64,000 nt of DNA from Brienomyrus brachyistius (Eukaryota > Chordata > Actinopteri > Osteoglossiformes > Mormyridae). Both the position numbers and the translations under genes were made by a program. The notes below the pieces were generated by a model that did no database searches, had not been told where the DNA came from, and saw only the letters and a program-made list of their open reading frames with translations. The stretch covers positions 19,888,461-19,952,460 of the forward strand of contig NC_064548.1 of the NCBI RefSeq assembly GCF_023856365.1, read 5' to 3'. Below, piece after piece: positions 1-55,641 of this stretch; position 1 is the first letter of the stretch, and each line of letters begins with the position of its first letter.

Positions 1-557
1 TTGGAGAACAAGAAAATTGGTTGTTTTTATTGTCTTCATCTCGACTTTGCATATGTTCTGATGTCAAATCGTTTTTATTTCTGAGCAAATACGTACTTAT
101 TACCCAGATAAATAACTGTAAACATTTCCTTTGACTGCCTAAGACTTTTGCACATTGCTGTATGCCTGTAATGTGCCATTTGTCTCACTTGTATGTCACG
201 TCTGCTAAATGCGTAAGTGTAAATGTTATGCAGGACGGCAATAAAATCACCGGCCACAGAGCTGACTGGCATCCCGCGGTCGCCGCTGTTCAAATGACCA
301 TCCCTGTCAACCACACCAGGGCAGCAAAGGACGCAGTAGGTGACACAGCAGTGAGAGAGAGGCCTGGGACACCTAACGGCTCACGGCTTTGAAATCCTGG
401 AAGCAGCACTGCCTCTCCATCCTTATACTGAGTAACAGGCTATTTAACAAACTGGCATAGCATAAATGAATTAGCAGTAATTAAACATTATTATGGTAAA
501 ATCATGGCTGAGACATGAACGCCGTGGTTTAATTTCAAACTGTGGCTAAAAGTGCAT
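1..557. other. Upstream intergenic DNA, nothing recognised
   Basis: AT-rich sequence with only short unconvincing open frames. No exon, RNA gene or transposon hallmark was recognised. Confidence 0.5.
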
Positions 558-1037
558 TTCACATCACTAACTGGATTAGGCACCAGGATGTGTTTTCATT
601 TTAAATTCACATCACTAACTGGATTAGGCACCAGGATGTGTTTTCGCTTTAAATTCACATCACTAACTGGATTAGGCACCAGGATGTGTTTTCATTTTAA
701 ATTCACATCACTAACTGGATTAGGCACCAGGATGTGTTTTCATTTTAAATTCACATCACTAACTGGATTAGGCACCAGGATGTGTTTTCATTTTAAATTC
801 ACATCACTAACTGGATTAGGCAGCAGGATGTGTTTTCATTTTAAATTCACATCACTAACTGGATTAGGCAGCAGGATGTGTTTTCATTTTAAATTCACAT
901 CACTAACTGGATTAGGCACCAGGATGTGTTTTCATTTTAAATTCACATCACTAACTGGATTAGGCACCAGGATGTGTTTTCATTTTAAATTCACATCACT
1001 AACTGGATTAGGCATCAGGATGTATTTTCAGTTCAAA
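558..1037. repeat. 48-bp minisatellite, 10 copies
   Basis: Ten tandem copies of a 48-bp unit containing CATCACTAACTGGATTAGGC and CAGGATGTGTTTTCATTTTA. Copies are nearly identical: copy 2 has CGC for CAT, copies 6 and 7 have AGC for ACC, and copy 10 is the most diverged. Because 48 is a multiple of three, a 225-codon open frame runs through the array. Its product would be a simple 16-residue repeat with no known domain, so it is not called as a gene. Confidence 0.95.
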
Positions 1038-3177
1038 TTCAAAATGTCCATGCAACAAAGAACATGGGGAGCACCTTACCTTCGGTGCTTCTCTGGCCTG
1101 GCTGCCCAAATCTCAGCCATGCTTGCGGAATCGGGAGCTAGTGAGCAGGCGACATTTTTATCATGTGCACTCTGCCTGCAAAGGAGGGGTCACCTTTCAA
1201 AGCCTGACACCGAAAGCAATGGCCACTAAAACCAAAATGATTCACGCCAGGTGCTGGCTTAGTCAGGGGTGGCTCAGTGGGTCATCGAGTCCACATAATC
1301 TTTTTCAGAGACATGGAAACACCACATGCTATGGGGGCTCATTACTGATTCAGCCGCAAAGAGGCCGTGGCACACTCCAGCCCCCATAGCTACCACCCCC
1401 CCCCCCCCACCCCCCACCAACACTTCAAGCAGGCCAGACGTACACCAGGGAATCATCATGAAAACTGTTAAATGTGCTTTGACTGTAAGGTGGAGCCCTG
1501 CCACGGGATCTCCCGTCAGTAGATGATAATCACAGGACATGTGTGGAATGAAATCAAAATGAAAACATTTTAATCAATTCCCAGCAGGCAACTGGTTTTA
1601 GACCCAATTTGGGTGGCAACTGCTTTAGACCCAATATCCACTACAGATGGTACCTATGTAAAGGAACATATAATTCTAATTCTAAAAAATTTCAGCCGGA
1701 GTACATGAGTCTTGAACATTTTGTTTAATTAAATCAGTTCAGTTTTGTTGTGTTTTGCCAGTGGTGCCAGTCAGAGCACTTTGATTTCCAAAAGGTTCAA
1801 AGTGTGTCTGATCAGCTCCTGTTTGTGTTGTCATGGAGGGTTCTGCTTGGACATCGTGGAATTATTCAGTTTTAACACACTTTCCTATGTTGCCTGTTTG
1901 CAAGTGTGCTCGAGTGACCTGGTGTTGTAGCTAGGCAACTCTGATAGTGACTTCTGGCATGGTCACACCATCCATCCATCCATCCATCCATCCATCCATC
2001 CATCATCAATCTGTGTATCCTGGTCAAGGTCACAGGAGAATTGTTTTAATTAAACAAGAGAATTATTAGATCCTCTTAAAGTTAAAATTCCCCTTCTTGA
2101 TAAATTAAGCTGGCTGCCATATGCTTATATTTTTCTTGTTTTCCAGAGTAAGAACAGGCAGGGTGGGGGGGGGGGTGGTCAGAATCACAGTGGGGGAGGG
2201 GGCAGTAATTTTCACAAATGCATGAGCAGGCCTGAGAAAATAATCAGCATACTGTTGTGAAGCATGTGCTGGAAAGAGTAAATAGCATCACCATGTAACA
2301 TACGCATATGTAGCACGATGTCTCAGTGGTTAATCATGCAGAACCTGACCCAGGGAAGGCCAACATGGCCTCACTTAAATCACAGGACTTTGGAAACCCT
2401 TTGGTAAACAGATCCTATTCAACCCAATTAACTTTCGGCTGGAGAATTCTGACCAATTCGTTTTGTATGAATTCTAATGTTTGTTTCGCAATTAATAACC
2501 AAGTAGAAGGTGAGACCTCTGGATATTCCATTACAGAGCTGGGTCACTCCGTTTGCGTTTGAGTAACAAACACTGCATACCTACAAAAAGCATGATATTT
2601 TACCAAACTATAGTGCTGTCAACCTATCAAGCTGAAACGTTCAAAACCCTCCGCGTTGTAATCGATCAGGAATTGCAAGCTCCCACTTTTCCCATCTCTC
2701 ATGTTTCAAACAATACGCTCATTTTGCACCAAAAATACAGATCTAACCCGAGCAGAAGCCCTCGATACACCTAAAACACCAGGCCTACTATAAAACAAAA
2801 AAAAATATTTTCTCACCCTCCATTTTGCAAAACATTTATTTATTCATCTTTTTTCAGAGGCAACTTACAGTAGAGAAGAGAGATACATCATTATGTGCTT
2901 CCTTAGCTTCAAGCCCGCAAGCTCTGTTTAGTCTATGTATGCTACCATACCCATTTCTTGCAATAAACAATCCTGCGAGGGGGTTATTTACAACCAGGTC
3001 GCATTTGGATTGTTCTTCTCCCACTGATTACGTGACAGTCATCATCAACAGATGGTTGGGAGTGAGGTCGCCCATTGTACACTGTACACACACACACGAG
3101 CGTGTCAGCAGACCACAGCCACAAAACGTGTTCTCGCCCAAACACAATAAATCAGCAAATACATACAAATCTATGGA
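1038..3177. other. Intergenic DNA with simple repeats
   Basis: Holds a C-rich run near 1399-1413, a (CCAT)n tract at 1968-2004 that looks like the reverse-oriented tail of the GATG-tailed SINE, and a G-rich stretch at 2160-2205. A SINE-like A-box fragment (TGGCTCAGTGG) lies at about 1269. Nothing else was recognised. Confidence 0.5.
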
Positions 3178-3555
3178 GCCCGTCTGGGTTCAGGCGAGAA
3201 ATAAATTCGTAATCCGTTCCCATCGTTTCGCAAACCGAGATCACGGTTTTGTAGTCCGTTCCCACGGATTAGCAATTCGTGCGCATGGGTTTGCAATCCG
3301 TTCACTATTTGTGCTTATTTTAGTTTTTAGTTTAACAAATCCGCACACCTGCCAAACTGTAACTGTAAGCTCAAAATTGTCTTTACTCTATTTGACGGGT
3401 TACAACTGGACAATCAGTCGCGCAGTAAATGGAAGTTTCAAGGGACACGAGGTTTGTCCAACAGCCTGGGAAGAAAATGTTAACCGGGTCGGTACGGATT
3501 GTGAAACCATGCGCAAGGATTAGAAATGTATTTCTCGCCTGAGCCCAGGCGGGTC
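3178..3555. mobile_element. Foldback (inverted-repeat) element
   Basis: Two arms face each other: 3178-3215 (GGTTCAGGCGAGAAATA) and 3517-3555, whose reverse complement carries GGCTCAGGCGAGAAATA. Inside the left half is a degenerate array around TTTGCAATCCGTTC and related units at 3200-3310. This suggests an old non-autonomous DNA transposon. The 232-codon open frame crossing it (2825-3523) has no domain I recognise. No clean target duplication was seen. Confidence 0.55.
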
Positions 3556-4226
3556 CTGTCCAAATCACAACATGCTCCTTTACGTTTTTCCTCTCAAGGA
3601 ATTTATGCTATAGGCATTGCTTGGCGTAAAGTGCACTGCATGCTTCATCATAGAGTTCATTTAAACCTATACTAGATATAGGGTTGCGACTGAGCTGGCA
3701 TGGTAAAGACTGGGTCACGGTGCAAAACAGGTTGAGATCCACTGATATAAAAAGTGTACACACCCTTGAATTAATGCTTTGTTGAAGTGCCTTTTCATTT
3801 AAGCAAACAGACTAATATCATTGCAGTGGATTATGAGTGCATGCTGCATGCTAATCCTGTCGAATCTTAGGTCACTGGCTTGGTTTTCTGCTTCTTTCAG
3901 TGCAATTAGCTGAATAATGACTATTCTTACAAACTGCCTCTGCATCTCCCACCACAGATAAACACAGGCTCACTACAGCAAGCAGGGTACACTGGGAAAG
4001 ACCCGCCATCCCACCGCAGCCTCAGAGGGCCACAGAGTTTTATTACATTTTTTCACTTACTGTAAAGGTTTCCACAGAAAGAGACACAGATCATTTAACA
4101 GAGTCTCTGTGGCTTTGTGACCCAGGATATTCCAGCATTTCATCACTTTCTAATGAAGTAGGAAGCTAATGGACTGAAAGCAGCTTCGTTCTGGGCTGCT
4201 ATTGTTGGATGTTGGTGAAATGAGTT
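3556..4226. other. Intergenic DNA, nothing recognised
   Basis: Unique-looking sequence without exon-like frames, RNA genes or repeat hallmarks. Confidence 0.45.
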
Positions 4227-4391
4227 CAGAGGTGGAAAAGTTAGATCCAGAAAGTACAAATCCAGACCAAGGTTTTGTTTCAGCCAACCAGCTGAGTCCT
4301 CTGTGACTGTGATGCTTTATATTCAACTGGTTAGTTGATACAAAACCTTGGTCTGGATTTGTACTTTCTGGACCTGAACTTTCTACTTCTG
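4227..4391. mobile_element. hAT-like MITE (CAGAGGTGGA ends)
   Basis: A 165-bp foldback unit. The left arm reads CAGAGGTGGAAAAGTTAGAT then CCAGAAAGTACAAATCCAGA; the right arm is its reverse complement with few changes. Flanks AATGAGTT (4219-4226) and TATGGGTT (4392-4399) match at 6 of 8 positions, as expected for a decayed hAT 8-bp target duplication. A related single arm lies at about 30455-30540. Confidence 0.75.
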
Positions 4392-4819
4392 TATGGGTTG
4401 GAGCTGCAGACCATTGGGTGCTATCTTGTATGTGGCCTATAGTGGACGAGATGTGAACGTCACAGAATGCTAATCTGCACCAGAAATGCTTGCTCATTGT
4501 TTAGAAAGTTAGTGTTCAGGCCTTTGAACCGGTGAGTTTTGCAGGTTCTGTGCCTCGAAAAGGTGAAAAGGTGAGAGCAAAAACGAAAATAGTTCTTACT
4601 GGGGAAATGAAAAAGTCTTTGTTCCTTTAGAAGCAAACTGTTGTTTTCTACTCTTTCCGTTGTTTTTGGATTCTTCTACTCCCAGGCCCTTCGAGGATGT
4701 AGTAGATCCTACACAAGCCTTGGCTCTTCTCGGATGCGATAGCCACCCTGGGAAAGGAAACCTGCTGTCTGGCGCTGAGGAGGTGTGGCATCACAGCTGA
4801 GCCTTGTTACCTACTAGAG

Positions 4820-4980
4820 CAGAGTTTCCCAATCCGGTCCTCGGGGACCCACAGACAGTCCATGTTAGTGCTCCCTCCCAGCTCCTGGGAGCAAAAATAT
4901 GGACTGTCTGGTAGGGAGCTGGGAGGGAGCAAAAACATGGACCGGCTGTGGGTCCCTGAGGACCGGATTGGAAAACACTG
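4820..4980. mobile_element. hAT-like MITE, family CAGTGTTTCCCAA, copy 1
   Basis: A 161-bp foldback unit running from CAGAGTTTCCCAATCCGGTC to GACCGGATTGGAAAACACTG. Both halves contain GGAGGGAGCAAAAACATGG-like sequence. Flanks TACTAGAG (4812-4819) and TAGTAGCG (4981-4988) match at 6 of 8, consistent with an 8-bp hAT target duplication. Other copies lie at 20013 and 29704. It has no coding capacity. Confidence 0.8.
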
Positions 4981-4987
4981 TAGTAGC

Positions 4988-5083
4988 GCATCACATATAC
5001 TAAACATTGAAGTGATACAGACAATATTAGCATGGCCCCTATGTGAGGATGATATACAAAATCATGAACCGTTCCGAATTTTT
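4988..5083 (+). pseudogene. U6 snRNA pseudogene, 5' truncated
   Basis: About 96 nt match spliceosomal U6 snRNA. Recognisable parts are CACATATACTAAA, GATACAGA, ATTAGCATGGCCCCT, AGGATGA and GTTCCGAATTTTT (canonical GTTCCATATTTTT). The first dozen or so bases of U6 are missing. The invariant ACAGAGA box reads ACAGACA, and many changes are C-to-T or G-to-A, as in CpG decay. It ends in a T run like a Pol III transcript. It directly abuts the right end of the MITE at 4820-4980, which may have landed in the 5' part. Confidence 0.88.
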
Positions 5084-6211
5084 AAGGTTTTGTGAGCAGA
5101 AGATAGCAGGTTTAGTTCCAACCTCGCTTGGGTGATTTCATTGTGTCTTGAAGAAGGCCCCTAACTCCAGTGGTCCGCCGGCCATCTCACCGCACTTTCT
5201 TGGGGGGGGGGGGGGGGGGGGGGGGGGCATGGCTTACCTCTTGTTATTGGCTGGAGACTGTTCTTCTGCAGATAAACTCTTTGTTAGTCTCTGTTAGCGT
5301 CCTGAAGCTTTTTCTATTTACAAAAACAGCATGTGCCTAACCCTGTTTGTGTTGGCATTAACAAAGAAATATGCCGGACTGATAAACATGTCCATTGCAG
5401 ATAATTACCCATAACTTAGGTTTGCAGAACACATTCTCATAGAAAAGTAAATATATATAGTCGCATTGCACCCTGTGATATAGATCAAATTTTATATGTA
5501 AGGTAATTTAGGCTCAAAATCACTAGCTGATAGATTATATACTATGATTACAAGAACATATCATGACCATAATTAAAACTCAATTAAATAAATCAAAAGC
5601 AAGATACCGTACTGCCAATTGGCCCAATAACAGACACTTATCACGAAGTTTCTAAAAAAAATACGGACTGTGCAGAAGCCTTAGACAGTCAAAAGAAGTG
5701 ATATTTCAATGACCTTCATGTTGGTGTAAACTATTATTCTGTCTATGTCAGCTTATTCATTAAAATACCTTTCCAAGAATTACCCCAGTATCTGCAGCAA
5801 CCCTCCAATACACCCATGTGTTTTTTGACTTGGCCATTGCCCCCATCTTGTTTGGCTAATCAAACCTCATTGAATTATTTAACTAATTAATTCATTCATT
5901 CAGCTGGTGGTGAAATGTAGCGAATACACAGCTTGGCTGTGGTGCCCCTGAGGAGAGGTTTGGGATCTGAAGCCACGTTCATCTAGCCATCCAACCAGAT
6001 ATCAGTGACTTTTTGAAGAACAGAAGAAATTCTTATTTTTTATTGTGTTCCTGTTAATTTGCAAATGCACCAGTGTTTAATTGGGTTTTGTCTGAGCAAA
6101 TATACACTTGCTATCCAGATATATAGCTTTAACCATTTTCTTTGACTTGGACTTGTGCACAGTACTGAATATATTAATGGAAAATACAATAATGTTTTGT
6201 TGATTAAGGAG
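5084..6211. other. Intergenic DNA with a 26-G homopolymer
   Basis: A run of about 26 G lies at 5202-5227; its length is likely unreliable in the assembly. The rest is AT-rich, with no exon or element recognised. Confidence 0.5.
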
Positions 6212-6546
6212 CGGCATGGTGGTGCAGTGGTTAGCACTGTTGCCTCACACCTCTGGGACCCGGGTTCGAGTCTCCGCCTGGGACACATGTGTGCGGGGTT
6301 TGCATGTTCTCCCCATGTCGTTGTGGGGTTTCCTCCGGTTTCCTCTCACAGTCCCAAAACCTGCTGAAGCTAATTGGAGTTGCTAAATTGCCCGTAGGAG
6401 TGTATGTGTGTGTGAAAGGTGTGTGAGTGTGCCCTGCGATGGGCTGCCCCCCCCCTCCTGGGTTGTTCCCTGCCTCGTGCCCATTGCTGCTGGGATAGGC
6501 TCCGGACCCCCTGCTACCCAGTAGGATAAGTGATTTGCAAAATGGA
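6212..6546 (+). mobile_element. tRNA-derived SINE (GATG-tailed family)
   Basis: A tRNA-like head carries a Pol III A box (TGGTGCAGTGG, 6220-6230) and a B box (GGTTCGAGTCT, 6263-6273). A body with GCTAATTGGAGTTGCTAAAT and GGGATAGGCTCCGGACCCCC follows, ending in AATGGATGA. It is flanked by an exact 11-bp direct repeat TGATTAAGGAG (6201-6211 and 6547-6557), the mark of LINE-mediated insertion. Confidence 0.9.
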
Positions 6547-6557
6547 TGATTAAGGAG

Positions 6558-8227
6558 TCATTTTTAGTTCAGGTTTAACAGAGACCTCTCTAAAAAAATG
6601 TCTTCATCAATGTTCTAGGACTCACGGGAAACCAGCAATCTGACTGAGAACGTGACTGTTAATGCCACCCAAAGAAATGTCTTACCAGCCATGTCTGAAC
6701 TGCATAACTGATAAAATGCTGTGTAAGTGTTCTCACACACTCCCATGAAGCCATCCCACACATGCACTACTTTGTAGTTAAGGCCCGAGATGCTTTTATC
6801 TGTCCTCAGTTTCTCCCAGTATAAAGGGCCACTACCTCTGCCGTTCTGTTTTTACGATGCTCAGGTTACCATGGGAACTCTCTCAGAAGCTACTGATATG
6901 AGGTGTTTGCAGAAGGACTTACTTAGAAAGAAAGCTTCTGCCATTCACGGTGTTTGATAGGTGCATGTTTTTATCAACAGGAAGTCGCGGAAATGGTAAG
7001 AAGCACATTTTAGTCTTGAGCAAAGAGCAGAAGCCATGGTTTGCGAAGGTATTAATCAGGAACTGAAAAACTTTTTAAAATTCTTTCTTAAAAAGAATAT
7101 GAATATGAATTCAGAAATATGTAGCCTTTGTACAAATACAAAGGCTACAAAGTGAAGTTGAGAGAAGTGGCTATGGAAGATGCATAGATTTTAAAGCCAA
7201 AGTAAAGTGACATCTAAAATGATTGAAGACAAAAAGAAAGACAGTTAGAGGTAGGATCCTCAAATGTCTGTAGTCATTAAGGCAGGAGTAGCTTTCTGCT
7301 CAGATAAATAAGAAATGAGGAAAGCAAGTTCTGATGTCTGTTTGCCGAATGTCATTGTGCAGACTGTCTTATAATTCATATAACTCTGATCATATAAACA
7401 TGGTTCAAACAGCAGAGTATTGCAGAGGGGAAAAACATGGTGCAAACAAACAGGTTTCCAAACAAACAGGTTTCCAAACAAACATGGCAGTCCAGACAAA
7501 TATGACAGTCCGACACAGTCGATGCCGAGTCCATCCAGCACTAATGATTCAACCTTTCAGCTGTCTGTCCCGGCCTCATAGCACCAAGTGAGATCCTCTT
7601 CTCCATGGAGAAATCCAATTACTGAGAGACAATAACCACAGTGCTAAAAGGCTTGATCCATAGTGAGGGCCCTCACTTCCAAACCCAGGAACCTTAGCAG
7701 CCCACACCTCGTGATACACATCACTAATACTCTGCTGGTTGGATCACAACTTATTCTGGAAAGTGAGTGCAGAGAGGGGGCTGCTGATGAGTCTATGGGG
7801 AGTATACACACACACACATACACACACATACACATACACTGAAAACGCACTCTGAGTGGGGTTGGCTGAGTACAGTTGGGTCTACAGGGAGCATACTTGC
7901 ACACTGTAAACACACTCAAAAAAGTTTAAGTTTGGATAGATGGATGGATGGATAATGATACCAGTGGTTATTTTTTCACTGTCACGCCTGCATTCGTGAT
8001 CTGCATGTGTGCATGTGTGCATGTGCGTGGGCAAGATCACAGCTTGCTCTGACTGGGCTGCCTGTCAAGGAACTCGATGCTTTTCAGATAATAACCATCA
8101 AACACTGGATACAAATAAAGACAGAGAGATAGAGATGAAGGTTGGATTGAGTGGAGCTGGTAGCTAAACATGATTAAAATGATATTGTAATCTGTTACAA
8201 ATCATTTTCAGTTATTTTATTCACTTC
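6558..8227. other. Intergenic DNA, CA-rich microsatellite only
   Basis: Contains a short (CA)n/(CATA)n tract at 7806-7838, a small tandem of CAAACAGGTTTC at about 7447-7480, and GATGGATG at 7937-7952. No exon or transposon was recognised. Confidence 0.45.
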
Positions 8228-8420
8228 TAAGTTTTATTTATATAGCTCATTTTCACAACATTACGTTGCCTCAAAGCGCTTTACAGTCCCTCCACCCAAA
8301 GGCCCCAGTGAGCAAGCCAGAGGCGACAGTGGCAAGGAAAAACTCCCTAGTAGGAAGAAACCTTGGGAGGAACCAGACTCAAAGGGAGAGCCCATCCTCC
8401 AGGGGCTGGCAATTTTGCAA
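8228..8420 (-). mobile_element. Dispersed fish repeat (retroposon 3' region)
   Basis: Contains TTTATTTATATAGCTCATTT, CAAAGCGCTTTACAG, GAGGCGACAGTGGCAAGGAA and AAACCTTGGGAGGAACCAGA, a block I recognise as widely dispersed in fish genomes. Its end, reversed, reads GTTGTGAAAATGAGCTATAT, close to GTTGTGAAAGGCGCTATATA at 13010, so the two appear to share a 3' tail in opposite orientation. The family name is not assigned. Confidence 0.65.
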
Positions 8421-11400
8421 TCTCAGCAAAGTTCATCTAAATATTTACACAGATATGTGATAACAGGTGTGAATCTATCTACATGATTTTTAGAAGTATA
8501 AACTCATGAATGGTATTAGCTCAAATATTACATATTATAAATAATTATTATATATGTGTCCTATAAGTAGGTTTCTGACTTCGTGCACATCGACAACATG
8601 TAATATATTTAGTTCACTTATTTGGCTAAACGAAATTTGTCCTCTGGTGGCCCCTAGCGGCAAAACTACATAATTGCTAAAGATTACTACACAAGCGGAA
8701 AAAAAAACCGCCTTTCAGAAAAAAACCATGGGAACTGCAGATTGCCTCGTTCACCTGGGTAGGCCTTTGATGCAGCTTTGTACTATGTCTATATATGCAG
8801 CTCTGAATGCTTGTCCAACTCTGTCCAATTGGGATGACCCTGTGTCCAGGCAAAGATGGAGGCTATGAGGGTAGTGTATGGGAACTCAACTGTTTTCATC
8901 GGGGTCCTTGAGCTAAGACTACTTCAGATCGAATGTGAATGAGTGTTTACCGCTGGGGTCCCTCATTGCCTGGTATAACTTCAAAGGTACCTGCATGTTA
9001 TGTCCTTAGTCTGCAATTTGTTGTTTTCTTTCATATCTTTAGAGTTATGAATAGGGGCGGACTGGAAATAAAAAGCAAACTGGGAATTTGCCTTTCAAGT
9101 GGCTCCAATTTGATATTTTACTCCTTTTGTATTTCTTTTCAATTGGGATCCTTCAGGCTATATAATGTCGGCGTTGAGGAAGAAAGATCTGCACTCAAGG
9201 TACCAGTTCGCAGCTGGTTACGAACCACATTATCTTTGAAGGACCTGCCTTTTGCGTTCTGACGAGTGATCACAGTCTAGAGGTTCAAAACAGATTTTTT
9301 TTTTATTGCAGCAGTGACCCGGTGCACGTGCAACTGCGGCAAATCCGCAAGTTATAAGCGCTTTTGTGATCAGCTCTCCCCTGTGCAGGTAGATCTCCAG
9401 AAATGAACAGATAAGCTTCTCCTTAAGTCGCTCCCAAATCACCATTGTCATTTGGCCACCTTGCATTTTCACCACCGAGTCTTCTTAGATATCTTTGAAT
9501 TTTTTTATCAAGAATAACATTTGAAAATCTGATATGCCTGTTAGTATTTAGTTAGTATAGATTGAATGGGTCAGTTCTAAAACCAGATTTCAAGGATTCG
9601 AATTAATTTTACAACATAAATTCCTTTCAAATGGGGTTATTCCATTAAAATGCATGTTTATTTCGGCACCAACACAGCTACTAATATTTAATAGTAAACA
9701 ATATTAAAGTGATAGGCTCCGGACCCCCCCGCGACCCAGTAGGATAAATGGATGGATGGAATATTAAAGTGTAATACTTGCATCACTTTAAATCGAGATA
9801 GACGGCATATATTAACCTAGATTCAAGTAATTGCACTGTTTAGTTCAAAAAGCAAAATAACAACCTACCACAGTGAATGAAGCTGGTCAAATTATGTAAC
9901 TCTACTTCTCATTACCATATTTTCCATTAATTAACTCTCGTACACACGATGTGTTTGGATTTGAGATCCTGTCATACCACCGTAGACCATGTAATTAAAG
10001 AAATTATGCTTCTGGGAGTTCATGATTTGGGACTTGTAAGGTAAGCAGTTTTACTCCAGCTGAATCTTCTCAAGCTTGTCGCTCTTCTCTAAGGACCAAA
10101 ACCATTTCAAGTAGGCGTGGAGGGCCAGTCTGCTAGTTGAAGATGGTTAATTAACCAGTCAAGGAGAAGGAGTTGCCAACACCCCTCCTTTATCTCGCAG
10201 GCGTGAAGAAAAGGGTGGCAGCGCGGCCCAGTGGGTGGCACTGCAGCCTGTATCTACAGCGTGCGCGTGGAGTTTGCACGTTCTCACCGCGGATTTCCCC
10301 TGGGTATCATCAAGACATTCATCAGAGTAACTGTTGTCTCTACATTATGTGTAGTTTGTTCCCGTGAGAGCGCGTGCCCTGCGATGGACTGGATGTCTGA
10401 AAGGAAAACACAGATTTTGTTGCCTTTCACGCCAGGGGTATCTTCAGAATTATCTCGACCAAACAGTTTTAAATTGATTTATGTTTGGAGTTTAATGGTT
10501 CAACACAAGAAATGAAAAACTAATTAAAGTTTTGTATTATTAATGACATATTCAAAACAATGGTTCAGGTTAATTTGTAGTTTATATTTTAAATTAAATG
10601 TTTGCTGTACTTAATGAGATGTAAACAAGAATAACAGAAAAAGTCCTGATACTATGTCACGAGCGCCAAGCCTAAAGTTAGCACTGATGTCTCAGCTCTT
10701 CACAGCTATCCCAACTAGGGCTGATCCGTACATATTACGTATTTCGCGTACTACCCACGACGAGGTACGTAATAGTATAAGATAGGCCATTTTTTCATTA
10801 AATGGACTGACTCCCATTTTAAACTATACGAACTGGCGGTGCTGAAGGGAGATCGCAACTTGTGGTCCGTTTCGTACGTTTACGGCTGCATCTCGCTTTT
10901 ATTTCATTAGCAAATACATAAGTTCGCCTTGACGTACGAAAATCTTGAAGCAATTAAAGCCTCCCGAATCACTAAAGTGATTCACACAAATGCAATTTGA
11001 TATAGCCTAATTTAATGCATCACATATGAAGCAGACAATTTGCAAAAAGACCTCTTGAGTCCCATAAATTTATCGATTTAATTATAGCATGTGCATCAAT
11101 GCACATCAAGTGGATAGAACCATATAACCGTGATTGTATTTATAATCAAACTAGAAACTATAGCAGTGAGTGACTCGATTATCTAATAAAATCTATTATG
11201 CAACAGAATTGTGCAATGAAGCAATCTAAATAATTTGTTTATCACTTAAACATGTGAAAGTTCAAAATTCTGTCTTTTACCCATTCGTCCGTCTTCCGAT
11301 TACCCAGTACAGGAATATTAGTTACTAAATATTATATTGGGAATACGTTATAGTCTTATTGTAAACGGTTCATAGTAGTTGCTGGCCTTGGGGGGTCTCC

Positions 11401-11819
11401 ATAAGGGATGGAATGATTGTGGGTAGTAAAAGCAAGGAACCGAAAATTTGGGGTCACTGAAGGGGGGTATTTTTGCTGGTTTTAACTGTGGTTTGGTTTG
11501 GTTAGAGTTACGGTTGTAGATGTTTGTAAGGCGTGGCTGTGGCCGAGAGCAGAGCTCAATGGACTGGTCTATTAGTGAAAGGATACGATATTATTCTTCT
11601 ATTAAATATTACTGTGCACTTCCGTGGTATGCTCGTTAAAAATGAGTGTATAATTTTACATTCATGATATGCCTCAAACTAAAATGGTGTTCATATTAAA
11701 TCCCATAAAGCTGTTAAGACCGCTTCATGCGCAGCTCAGGAATGCGCCATAGCGGTGACAGTGAACTTTATGTCTAATGCACACTGGCACAGGGTAACAA
11801 TACTGATGCATGCAGTGTA
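8421..11819. other. Intergenic DNA with SINE fragments
   Basis: Holds a SINE 3'-end fragment at 9711-9762 (GATAGGCTCCGGACCCCCC then GATGGATGGA) and a diverged SINE head and body at about 10205-10395 (CAGTGGGTGGCACTGCAGCC, GGAGTTTGCACGTTCTCACC, GCCCTGCGATGGACTGG). The rest is AT-rich and unrecognised. Confidence 0.55.

Positions 11820-55641
<43,822 letters not shown>

Noticed and set aside
558..1037. CRISPR-like regular array
   Set aside because: Units are contiguous with no unique spacers, and the window is eukaryotic; it is a minisatellite. The same applies to the arrays at 38535, 40011, 46595, 48586 and 50795.
2311..2365. tRNA-like or SINE head (GTCTCAGTGGTTAATCATGC)
   Set aside because: Resembles an A box, but no B box or family body follows.
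2825..3523. 232-codon open frame on the + strand
   Set aside because: It crosses a foldback element and degenerate tandem units; no domain, no splice context, no codon pattern like the kcnh3 exons.
4988..5083. Functional U6 snRNA gene
   Set aside because: The 5' end is missing, the ACAGAGA box is changed and CpG-type decay is widespread; annotated as a pseudogene.
6212..6290. tRNA gene
   Set aside because: A and B boxes are present, but there is no foldable acceptor stem, and the unit continues as a SINE with a target duplication. The same holds at 61072, 21827 and 16277.
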